This document shows positions 52,044 to 58,697 of a DNA stretch of 64,000 nt, piece by piece. Every line of letters starts with the position of its first letter. The first letter of the stretch is position 1. The DNA comes from Bacillus_BU sp051233475 (GTDB lineage Bacteria > Bacillota > Bacilli > Bacillales > Cytobacillaceae), in NCBI RefSeq assembly GCF_051233475.1, contig NZ_JBKFGH010000036.1:21603-85602 (forward strand), written 5' to 3'. The translations under genes were made by a program, and so were the position numbers. Under the pieces are notes generated by a model, which worked only from the letters and a program-made list of their open reading frames with translations, searched no databases and was not told where the DNA came from.

Positions 52044-52766
52044 TTGAAAACATGTAGGGAAGATGATTTTTTTCAATTAAAATCTGTTGGGCAAAGTCGA
52101 ATGAGCCCAAAGAAAATATCTGGATTTTCATGGGCAGTTTTTTTCTTTGGGGTTATTATGACTATTGCCTCCTTTTCAGGACTTAACCCTAGTGATGGTC
52201 AAGTTAGTATTTTGTTGTTTTTTTTAATATCTATTAACCTTCTTTTCATGATAGTTCAATTCTTGTTCACAGTTTTCTTCACTAGTAAAAAGATGGCCTA
52301 TAAATTTCAAAGATTACAAATGGTATTTTTAAGTTCCATTGCAGTTAAGTTTTCTCTTGATACATATCAGGCCTTCCTAGGAGTTAGTGAAGGATTTAAT
52401 TCTCCAATGTATATAAAGATTTCAGCTTTATTATTTTTTATTGGTGGAATTTTATTTTTAATTCTTTCAACGTTTAGAGGAATAAAAAGGGTAAAAATAG
52501 GCGAGTTAAGAAAAGAAGGCAATGGTCTTTATAATTTTCAAAACTCAAAAGGGTACGTTAGTATACCCTTTATTTTTGGATTATCAATGTTTGGAGGCCT
52601 TGCAGGTAGATATTCCTCAGAATTAGCAAATGATGCAACTGTGTTTATTCTTCTTATATTTAGTGTTTTAATTCAATTTGCTACTGCATTGGCATTACCT
52701 GAGATTTTCCTTTTAATGTATTGTAAGTTCAGATTTGAGTCATTTAAGGTGAAAATTCCGAAATGA
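52044..52766 (+). CDS. Polytopic membrane protein, putative immunity protein (copy 1 of 4)
   Basis: A 240-residue protein with about six helices (first helix near 28-48). It starts MKTCREDDFFQLKSVGQ, has the loop GELRKEGNGLYNFQNSKGYV at about 150-170, and ends LPEIFLLMYCKFRFESF. Three paralogues follow at 54.3-56.6 kb. It lies 15 bases after the effector gene, in the position of an immunity gene. TspA of Staphylococcus is neutralised by the multicopy polytopic protein TsaI (DUF443). The organisation is alike, but I cannot show homology. TTG start with AGGAGAGGT upstream. Confidence 0.7.
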   Translation: MKTCREDDFFQLKSVGQSRMSPKKISGFSWAVFFFGVIMTIASFSGLNPSDGQVSILLFFLISINLLFMIVQFLFTVFFTSKKMAYKFQRLQMVFLSSIAVKFSLDTYQAFLGVSEGFNSPMYIKISALLFFIGGILFLILSTFRGIKRVKIGELRKEGNGLYNFQNSKGYVSIPFIFGLSMFGGLAGRYSSELANDATVFILLIFSVLIQFATALALPEIFLLMYCKFRFESFKVKIPK

Positions 52767-52787
52767 TTCTAGAGAGGATTTGTAAGT

Positions 52788-53237
52788 GTGAAAATTAAGC
52801 GTTGTCCCATAATCTTTAATAATGTTATTAGTACAAAAGCGAAATGCAGAATGGATCGATGGTATGTTATCGCTCGTGAATTGAGAAATGCAGTCATTAA
52901 AAATGGGTTGTATGCTACCGGTCCTGTTATCTACAAAATAGAAAATGTTGATCTTTTCGAAAACGAAGCGGAATATACTTTTTACTTGCCTGTAAGTGAG
53001 CCAGTCAGCATGCCGGAAAATGAACAATATAGCTTTGTGGAAAAATGGAGCTTTAATGATGCACTTGTTTATCGCCATGCTGATTTGGATGAAGATATGA
53101 ATCTTTCTTATAATATTCTTCGAGTTGGAGCTGAAGATACCGGATTAGTTATACAGGAACCTTTCTACCATATTTACCTCGATGTTTATGGAGAAGGCAT
53201 CATTGACATTTTTGCACCAATCGTTGAGGAGAGTTGA
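52788..53237 (+). CDS. DUF5085-like small protein A of the effector module
   Basis: A 149-residue soluble protein: MDRWYVIARELRNAVIKNG helix, then ATGPVIYKIENV, a YTFYLPVSEPVSM strand and a C-terminal FYHIYLDVYGEGIIDIFAPI. The pattern recalls GyrI-like ligand-binding folds and DUF5085-family proteins that accompany T7SS effectors in Bacillus (named from memory). The next gene encodes a protein of the same layout and length, so the two may form a heterodimer. GTG start. A broken third copy of this gene lies at 56.56 kb. Confidence 0.65.
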   Translation: MKIKRCPIIFNNVISTKAKCRMDRWYVIARELRNAVIKNGLYATGPVIYKIENVDLFENEAEYTFYLPVSEPVSMPENEQYSFVEKWSFNDALVYRHADLDEDMNLSYNILRVGAEDTGLVIQEPFYHIYLDVYGEGIIDIFAPIVEES

Positions 53238-53238
53238 T

Positions 53239-53688
53239 ATGATCAATCCGAATGACCATATACGATATACTAACGTTGTTTCAAGGAAATATCGCTATCA
53301 TTATCAGGATATCGAAAAAGTAATGACGGATTTCGTTAGCGATCTTGTAAAGCTGAATGCATCTGTTAAAGGTCCGTTGTTTTATTCGATAAATAACGTG
53401 CCGCTTGATGAAGTGGTCAATGGTGAATTCTTTATGCCAATCCATCAGGATAGCTTGGACATAATGGAAGATATGAATTTCCATAGCTATTTTAGTATTG
53501 AGGATATGGTATCAATTTGTTTGGCTTCTTCTAATTTTGAAAGAGACACAGAAATTGCTTATCGTATGTTAATAGATTATATGGAGCTGCATGGATTAGC
53601 TCAGGTCAGCCCTATTTTTCATATTGTTTTCCGGGATGAAACGCTTCAATATATTTTTATTAAAATTGGGGTTTCGAAAGAAGAATAG
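53239..53688 (+). CDS. DUF5085-like small protein B of the effector module
   Basis: A 149-residue protein with the same layout as protein A: helix YHYQDIEKVMTDFVSDLV, then VKGPLFYSINNVPLDE, GEFFMPIHQDSLDI and the ending SPIFHIVFRDETLQYIFIKI. ATG 53239 lies one base after the stop of gene A, with GAGGAGAG inside its end; the frame could open earlier at 53182 only by overlapping gene A. Translational coupling suggests equal amounts of the pair. The function is unknown; a chaperone or second antitoxin role is speculative. Confidence 0.65.
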   Translation: MINPNDHIRYTNVVSRKYRYHYQDIEKVMTDFVSDLVKLNASVKGPLFYSINNVPLDEVVNGEFFMPIHQDSLDIMEDMNFHSYFSIEDMVSICLASSNFERDTEIAYRMLIDYMELHGLAQVSPIFHIVFRDETLQYIFIKIGVSKEE

Positions 53689-53726
53689 TTTGGAATTGTG
53701 TAATTTTATAGGAGATAAATTAAAAT

Positions 53727-54251
53727 ATGGACCAAAATATTATTGAAGTAAGATCAAGACTTTTTCATAGAATTTGGCTATTTCTTGGTTCTGTTGGAAT
53801 GGCTATTGCCAGTGTTTGGCTCTTCTTTGAAGGGATTAAGTTTGAATACAGAATGTCCTTGAATGCTATTGTCGCAAGCTTCATAGGATTACCATTCGGT
53901 TTGATGACCTTTCTTTGGAGTTGGAGGGCCTATACCAAAAAGGGTTTACTTTTTTCTATTAAACCTGGAGAAAATGGGCAAATCATTTATCGCAAGGGTG
54001 CAGTAAATTTTAGAGATATTAAGGAAATTGATGAAATTCAAGAATTTAAATTATACAAGCCTAGAACGATGGTTTTTTCAGATTTAACCATTAAAACCAC
54101 CCAAAATAAAACGATAAAAATCCCGACGTATAACATATTGGCTGCACATGCTTTTAAGGATAATGTAGAGAAATATATCTATCCATACATGACATCAGAA
54201 GCACAGCAAAAATGGAAGAAAAGATATGAGAAGAAGGCAACTGTTGCCTAA
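53727..54251 (+). CDS. Two-helix membrane protein with PH-like domain
   Basis: A 174-residue protein with two helices (about 15-37 and 44-68) and a cytosolic domain. That domain (about 75-160) has FSIKPGENGQIIYRKGAVNF, DIKEIDEIQEFKL and LTIKTTQNKTIKIPTYNI, suggesting a small beta-barrel of PH type. Similar two-helix proteins (DUF5381-like, B. subtilis YfjD as I recall) occur in LXG effector clusters. It closes the first part of the module before a terminator. Confidence 0.6.
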   Translation: MDQNIIEVRSRLFHRIWLFLGSVGMAIASVWLFFEGIKFEYRMSLNAIVASFIGLPFGLMTFLWSWRAYTKKGLLFSIKPGENGQIIYRKGAVNFRDIKEIDEIQEFKLYKPRTMVFSDLTIKTTQNKTIKIPTYNILAAHAFKDNVEKYIYPYMTSEAQQKWKKRYEKKATVA

Positions 54252-54272
54252 TTGAATACGAGAGCTTTAAGG

Positions 54273-54307
54273 TAACACATTTTCTACATAGGAAATGTGT
54301 TCTTTTT
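54273..54307 (+). terminator. Terminator inside the immunity array
   Basis: AACACATTTTC pairs with GAAATGTGTT, followed by CTTTTT. It separates the effector unit from the three extra membrane-protein copies. Confidence 0.85.
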
Positions 54308-54335
54308 AGATTTTATCGGAAAGTAGGGTGTGTAC

Positions 54336-55067
54336 ATGTTAGGAAATTGCAAGGAAGAGGATTTTTATCAGATTAAATCTGTAGGCCAAGATCGGTTGAG
54401 TCCGCAGAGTATTTCAGGTTTTTTCTGGGCAGTAATATTTGTAAGTGTATTAACAACTATTGCAACTTCTAGCGGATTATTCCCTGAAGATAATGATGTT
54501 AGTACAGCAATGGTTTTAATCCTTCTTCTTAGTTATTTAATGCTGTTTATACAATTTATTTTTACACTATTTTTTACTTTTAAAAAAGTGGCTTATAAAT
54601 TTGAAAGATTTCAATCTTTGTGTTTGAGTTTTATTGGTTTAAAGTTTTCGATTGATTTTTACCTAGCTTTTTTTGACGTTTGTGAACGATTTAATTCCCC
54701 TAATTATATAAGAAACACTGGTTTGATCTTAATGGGGGGAGGAGCCATTTTTCTTATTATATTCACGTTGCGGGCATTTAAGCGGGTAAGCCAAGGCAAA
54801 TTAAGACAAGGTGAAAATGGTCTTTACGATTTTCAAAACTCCAAAGGATATGTTAGTGTTCCAGTTATTTTTGGTGTGACTATGTTCGGAGGCGCAACTG
54901 CAAGGTTATTCTCTGATACGGCTAGCAATTTTGAAGTTTTAGGGATGTTATTTTTTGCTGTACTCCTTCAATACAGTTTAGCCTTGGCATTACCCGAGTT
55001 TTTTCTATTAATGTATTGTAAGTTCAGATTTGAGACATTTAGGGTGGAGTTACCTAAAAAATGGTAG
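54336..55067 (+). CDS. Polytopic membrane protein, putative immunity protein (copy 2 of 4)
   Basis: A 243-residue paralogue of copy 1 with the same start (MLGNCKEEDFYQIKSVGQ), six helices, the GENGLYDFQNSKGYVSVPV loop, and the end LPEFFLLMYCKFRFETF. The start at the second in-frame codon pair (ATG, with AGGGTG upstream) matches the family start; a GTG two codons earlier is less likely. It follows a terminator, so it needs its own promoter or read-through. Copies 2 and 4 are closest to each other (DFYQIK, RAFKRVSQG). Confidence 0.7.
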   Translation: MLGNCKEEDFYQIKSVGQDRLSPQSISGFFWAVIFVSVLTTIATSSGLFPEDNDVSTAMVLILLLSYLMLFIQFIFTLFFTFKKVAYKFERFQSLCLSFIGLKFSIDFYLAFFDVCERFNSPNYIRNTGLILMGGGAIFLIIFTLRAFKRVSQGKLRQGENGLYDFQNSKGYVSVPVIFGVTMFGGATARLFSDTASNFEVLGMLFFAVLLQYSLALALPEFFLLMYCKFRFETFRVELPKKW

Positions 55068-55086
55068 AGGGGAATTTCATAATAAT

Positions 55087-55803
55087 ATGTTAAGAAGTTG
55101 TAAGGAAGAGGATTTTTATAAAATTAAATCGGTTTCGTTCGGTCGATTGAGTCCTAGTGGAGTGTCAGGCTTTTTTTGGGGATGCTTTGTATTAAGTACA
55201 ATTACAACAATATTCGCATTTATGGATAGCTTGTCAGCGGAAAGCACATTCATGACTTTGATGGTTTTATTTAGTTTGATTTTTTGGATATTTCAGTTCA
55301 TTTTTAATTTGTTCTTTAGTATTAAAAAATTAGCTTATAAATTTCAAAGGTTCCTTTCACTATATTTAAGTTTAATAGGATTTAAGGTTTCAATTGATAC
55401 TTATCAAGTATTTTTTGGTATTTGTTTGTCTGATGGAACTCCACCATATATAGAAAATACTGGTATTATTCTATTTTTCGGTGGAATTATTTTATTAATA
55501 TTTTCTACACTGAGAGCGGTAAAAAGAGTAAAACAGGATGAGCTAAGGAAAGAAGGTAAGGGACTCTATAATTTTCAAAATTCAAAGTCCTATGTTAGCC
55601 TCCCAATCATTTTTGGTGTAACGATGTTTGGCGGGGCTATTGGGAAATATATGTCGGAAGTATCAACAGATTTTACTGTATTTTTATTTTTACTTTTTGC
55701 CGTAATCATGCAATATGGTATTGCATTGGTATTACCCGAGTTTTTCCTATTAATGTATTGTAAGTTCAGGTTTGAGTCATTTAGGGTGGAGCGGCCGAAA
55801 TGA
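55087..55803 (+). CDS. Polytopic membrane protein, putative immunity protein (copy 3 of 4)
   Basis: A 238-residue paralogue starting MLRSCKEEDFYKIKSVSFG, with the family loop RKEGKGLYNFQNSKSYVSLP and the end LPEFFLLMYCKFRFESF. The frame stays open upstream to 55030, overlapping copy 2, but the ATG at 55087 matches the other copies. It is the most diverged in helices 1-2. Confidence 0.7.
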   Translation: MLRSCKEEDFYKIKSVSFGRLSPSGVSGFFWGCFVLSTITTIFAFMDSLSAESTFMTLMVLFSLIFWIFQFIFNLFFSIKKLAYKFQRFLSLYLSLIGFKVSIDTYQVFFGICLSDGTPPYIENTGIILFFGGIILLIFSTLRAVKRVKQDELRKEGKGLYNFQNSKSYVSLPIIFGVTMFGGAIGKYMSEVSTDFTVFLFLLFAVIMQYGIALVLPEFFLLMYCKFRFESFRVERPK

Positions 55804-55827
55804 GTATAGAGAGGGATTTTTCAAAGT

Positions 55828-56556
55828 ATGTTAAGAAATTGTAAGGAAGAAGATTTTTATCAAATAAAGATTGTTGGGCAGGGCCGGATGAGTCCAAAAA
55901 ACATTATTGGTTTTTCTTGGGCGGTTTTATTTGTTAGTTTACTATCAACAATAGTGTGCTTTGCTGGGTTAATCCCTGATGATTTGGATATAAGTACATC
56001 AGCGGTTCTATTCATTTTGTTTAATTCATTACTTTTTTCTATTCAATTTATCTTTACGCTATTTTTTACTTTTAAAAAAGTTGTCTATAAATTTCAAAGA
56101 TTTCAATCCATATTTTTGAGTTTTTTAGGAATAAAGTTTTCATTTGATTTTTACCAAGGATTTTTTGGTGTTTGTGAAGCATTCAATTCGCCTAGTTATA
56201 TAAGAAACACAGGTTTATTTTTAATGGGGGGAGGGGTCATTCTCCTCATTATTTCAACAATGAGAGCCTTCAAGAGGGTAAGTCAAGGGGAATTAAGACA
56301 AGGTGGAAAAGGACTCTATGATTTTCACAACTCAAAAGGGTATGTTAGCATGCCGATTATTTTTGGTGTGACCATGTTTAGTGGGGCATTAGCAAGATTT
56401 TTTTCAGATATGTCTACAGATATTTCAGCACTTGCTGCGCTATTTTTTGCTGTACTACTTCAATACAGTTTGGCCTTGGCATTACCTGAGTTTTTTCTAT
56501 TAATGTATTGTAAGTTTAGATTTGAGTCATTTAATGTGAAAATGCCGAAACGATGA
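55828..56556 (+). CDS. Polytopic membrane protein, putative immunity protein (copy 4 of 4)
   Basis: A 242-residue paralogue starting MLRNCKEEDFYQIKIVGQGR, with RQGGKGLYDFHNSKGYVSMP and the end LPEFFLLMYCKFRFESF. The last 60 bases of all four genes are almost identical in DNA, as expected for duplication or gene conversion. It is followed by a relic of the DUF5085-like gene A, which shows that the duplicated block was once longer. Confidence 0.7.
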   Translation: MLRNCKEEDFYQIKIVGQGRMSPKNIIGFSWAVLFVSLLSTIVCFAGLIPDDLDISTSAVLFILFNSLLFSIQFIFTLFFTFKKVVYKFQRFQSIFLSFLGIKFSFDFYQGFFGVCEAFNSPSYIRNTGLFLMGGGVILLIISTMRAFKRVSQGELRQGGKGLYDFHNSKGYVSMPIIFGVTMFSGALARFFSDMSTDISALAALFFAVLLQYSLALALPEFFLLMYCKFRFESFNVKMPKR

Positions 56557-56640
56557 TATAGAGGTTATGTAACTGAAATATGATGTTATTAGTACAAAAT
56601 CGTTATGCAGAATGAAGAAGAATTTGAGAACATTTAGTTT
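56557..56640 (+). pseudogene. Relic of the DUF5085-like gene A
   Basis: GATGTTATTAGTACAAAATC and the following GTTATGCAGAATG match the start of gene A (AATGTTATTAGTACAAAAGC, GAAATGCAGAATG). The frame then breaks and the likeness ends near TTGAGAACATTTAG. The order, membrane protein then gene A, repeats that at 52.0-53.2 kb. Confidence 0.75.
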
Positions 56641-56896
56641 AGCTCTAAGTATTTTTGCTATAAAAATAGGCCAGAGTTCACCTGCAAAAAATGAACAAAT
56701 TTACCTACCATGAGGGTATTTTTTTCATTTTGAATTTTTTTCCAAACTATTTTATAATTAGTAATCGTTGAGCCTGTGTTTTTATAAGAAGATCTTTGAA
56801 AATTGAAATCCTAGTGCCATTACCTCTCCTGTTTACTAATTTTCGGCTTTTTGTAAAAATATAGTATACACTATCATGATTGGAGTGAAAAAGGTA

Positions 56897-57037
56897 ATGT
56901 CATCTTTGGATATTCTTACAGATCAGGATTTGATAGAGATACTTTATAAAGCAAATAAATATCAATTGGAAAAAGAGTTTATTGATACTTTGCTTACTGA
57001 AATCGAGCGCAGAGGCTTGGGAGTAGCGGTCAGTTAA
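56897..57037 (+). CDS. sda: Sporulation histidine kinase inhibitor Sda
   Basis: A 46-residue protein, exactly the usual short Sda length. It reads LTDQDLIEILYKANKYQLEK then EFIDTLLTEIERRGLG, matching the Sda helical hairpin (LSDELLIESYFKA, NRDFIELIENEIKRRSLG in B. subtilis as I recall). Sda binds the KinA histidine kinase and blocks the sporulation phosphorelay when replication is impaired. GGAGTG lies 9 bases before the ATG; an upstream in-frame ATG at 56876 has no ribosome site. A strong terminator follows 20 bases after the stop. It was overlooked by a minimum-length cutoff, being so short. Confidence 0.85.
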   Translation: MSSLDILTDQDLIEILYKANKYQLEKEFIDTLLTEIERRGLGVAVS

Positions 57038-57057
57038 TCATAACTTTTTCATTTTTT

Positions 57058-57088
57058 ACGCTGTACAAGAACAGCGTTTTTATTTTTG
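57058..57088 (+). terminator. Terminator of sda
   Basis: ACGCTGT pairs with ACAGCGT around a 6-base loop, followed by TTTTATTTTTG. Confidence 0.85.
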
Positions 57089-57194
57089 TTAAAATTAAGT
57101 GCATATTGGTGTTTTCTCATTTTTCTGATGGACAAAAGTTCCCCAAATTGTAATAAAAAACGGTATTGGTGACGAAAACCGGAAGTGAAGCCGG

Positions 57195-57550
57195 GAACAA
57201 TGATACCGATCGCTCTTATTGGTAGCAAAACCGGCAAGAGGAATCATCGAAATTGCAACCAATCGCCCTCATTGGTAACAAAATCAACAAGAGAAGACAG
57301 CAAAATTGTAACCAATAACCCTCATTGGTAACATAATCTTCAAGAGAAGACAGCAAAATTGTAACCAATAACCCTCATTGGTAACATAATCTTCAAGAGA
57401 AGACAGCAAAATTGCAACCAATAGCCCTTATTGGTAACAAAACCATCAAGAGGAATCATCGAAATTGCAACCAATCGCCCTTATTGGTAACAAAATCACC
57501 AAGAGAAGCCAGCAAAATTACAACCAATCGCCGCCCTTAGGTCACAAAAA
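57195..57550 (+). repeat. Tandem 54-bp minisatellite, about 6-7 units
   Basis: Units of about 54 bp with the core GTAACCAAT-aaccctc-ATTGGTAAC, a 9-bp stem with a short loop, followed by a spacer of the form AAAATC..CAAGAGAAGACAGCAAA. The two central units are identical; outer ones are degraded. The array lies between sda and degV. The design (hairpin plus spacer) parallels the 52-bp array at 39.2 kb, but the sequence is unrelated. Confidence 0.9.
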
Positions 57551-57754
57551 CCAAGGACCAAAAGTCCAAAATTTGTCACCAGTTGCCGCCATCTCCTGCA
57601 TTTGTATTGATAAAACCAGAAATTTAATTCACATAACCTTTTATGAAAAAAGAAAGGTTTGTATATCCGATTAATGCAATTTAACAGGTTATCATATAAA
57701 ATTGTACTAAGACATAAAGTAGAAGAAAAAGTAATAAGGATGGTAAACCTATAC

Positions 57755-58597
57755 ATGAAAACGGCAATCGTAACGGATAGTACAGCGTACATACCGAAAG
57801 ACATTCAAGAACAACTTCATATAAATATAATCCCGTTAAGCGTTATTTTCGGTAACGAGATGTACCAAGAGGAAAAGGAGCTTAAAGCTGAGGATTTTTA
57901 CCACATGGTCAAAGAGAAGGAACTCCCTTCCACATCACAGCCGCCGATTGGTGAGTTTGTTGAGCTATTTGAAAAGCTCTCGGTGGACTATGATGCGGTT
58001 ATTAGCATTCATTTGTCCAGTGGGATTAGCGGTACGTACCAGGGAGCGGTTGCTGCGGGGGATATGGTCGAAGGGATTAAGGTGTATCCTTTTGATTCGG
58101 AGATTAGCTGCATGGTGCAGGGTTTCTATGTGATCGAAGCAGCCAAAATGGCGCTCGACGGGAGCGGGCCTGATGAGATCATGGCACGGCTTACAGAAAT
58201 GAAGAAATATGTATATGCCTATTTTATGGTGGATGATTTGTCCCACCTTCAGCGCGGCGGCCGCCTTTCAAGTGCCCAAGCTCTGATTGGGAGCTTGCTT
58301 CAGGTTAAACCGTTACTTCACTTTGAGGACAAGAAGATTGTGCCGTTTGAAAAGATTCGCACCCGGAAGCGGGCGATGAAGCGGATGGAAGAGTTGTTAG
58401 GGGAAGCCGTCAGCAGCGGAGAACCGTACGAAGCGGTCGTTATCCATGCCAATCGTGAGGAAGAGGCATTGGAATGGCGTACGGAACTTGAACAACAATT
58501 CCCAAATGTCGAATTTAAAATCAGCTACTTCGGCGCCGTCATCGGCACTCACCTAGGCGAAGGCGCCATGGGATTAGGCTGGTCAAAGAAAATGTAG
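57755..58597 (+). CDS. DegV family fatty-acid-binding protein
   Basis: A 280-residue cytoplasmic DegV/FakB-type protein. The N-terminal motif KTAIVTDSTAYIP is followed by SVIFGNEMYQEEKEL, the TSQPPIGEF block, ISIHLSSGISGTYQGA, and the lid region QRGGRLSSAQALIGSLLQVKP. In FakB proteins the TDS and SGTYQ motifs bind the fatty-acid carboxylate for phosphorylation by FakA. The start ATG 57755 has AAGGATGG upstream; a longer frame from 57659 is not family-like. In B. subtilis the equivalent yviA lies directly after degU; here about 24 kb of T7SS and related genes separate them. Confidence 0.92.
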   Translation: MKTAIVTDSTAYIPKDIQEQLHINIIPLSVIFGNEMYQEEKELKAEDFYHMVKEKELPSTSQPPIGEFVELFEKLSVDYDAVISIHLSSGISGTYQGAVAAGDMVEGIKVYPFDSEISCMVQGFYVIEAAKMALDGSGPDEIMARLTEMKKYVYAYFMVDDLSHLQRGGRLSSAQALIGSLLQVKPLLHFEDKKIVPFEKIRTRKRAMKRMEELLGEAVSSGEPYEAVVIHANREEEALEWRTELEQQFPNVEFKISYFGAVIGTHLGEGAMGLGWSKKM

Positions 58598-58620
58598 TGT
58601 AGTGCTTTAAAGCGGAGGGC

Positions 58621-58666
58621 GCCTGTCCCCCGCCGCTGTGACGCATTAGCGTAGCGGGGGACAGGC
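58621..58666. terminator. Strong GC-rich palindrome after degV
   Basis: GCCTGTCCCCCGC pairs with GCGGGGGACAGGC, with an inner ACGC/GCGT stem. It has no T run and belongs to the CTGTCCCC-type repeat seen in many Bacillus genomes (also partly at 32705). It may act as a transcript end or an mRNA stabiliser. Confidence 0.55.
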
Positions 58667-58697
58667 CCCCGAATTAGTTGTTAGGTGGTGTTGCGTC

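Noticed and set aside
57465..57674. 69-codon frame in the second minisatellite
   Set aside because: It runs through the 54-bp repeat and into the degV leader, with no ribosome site.
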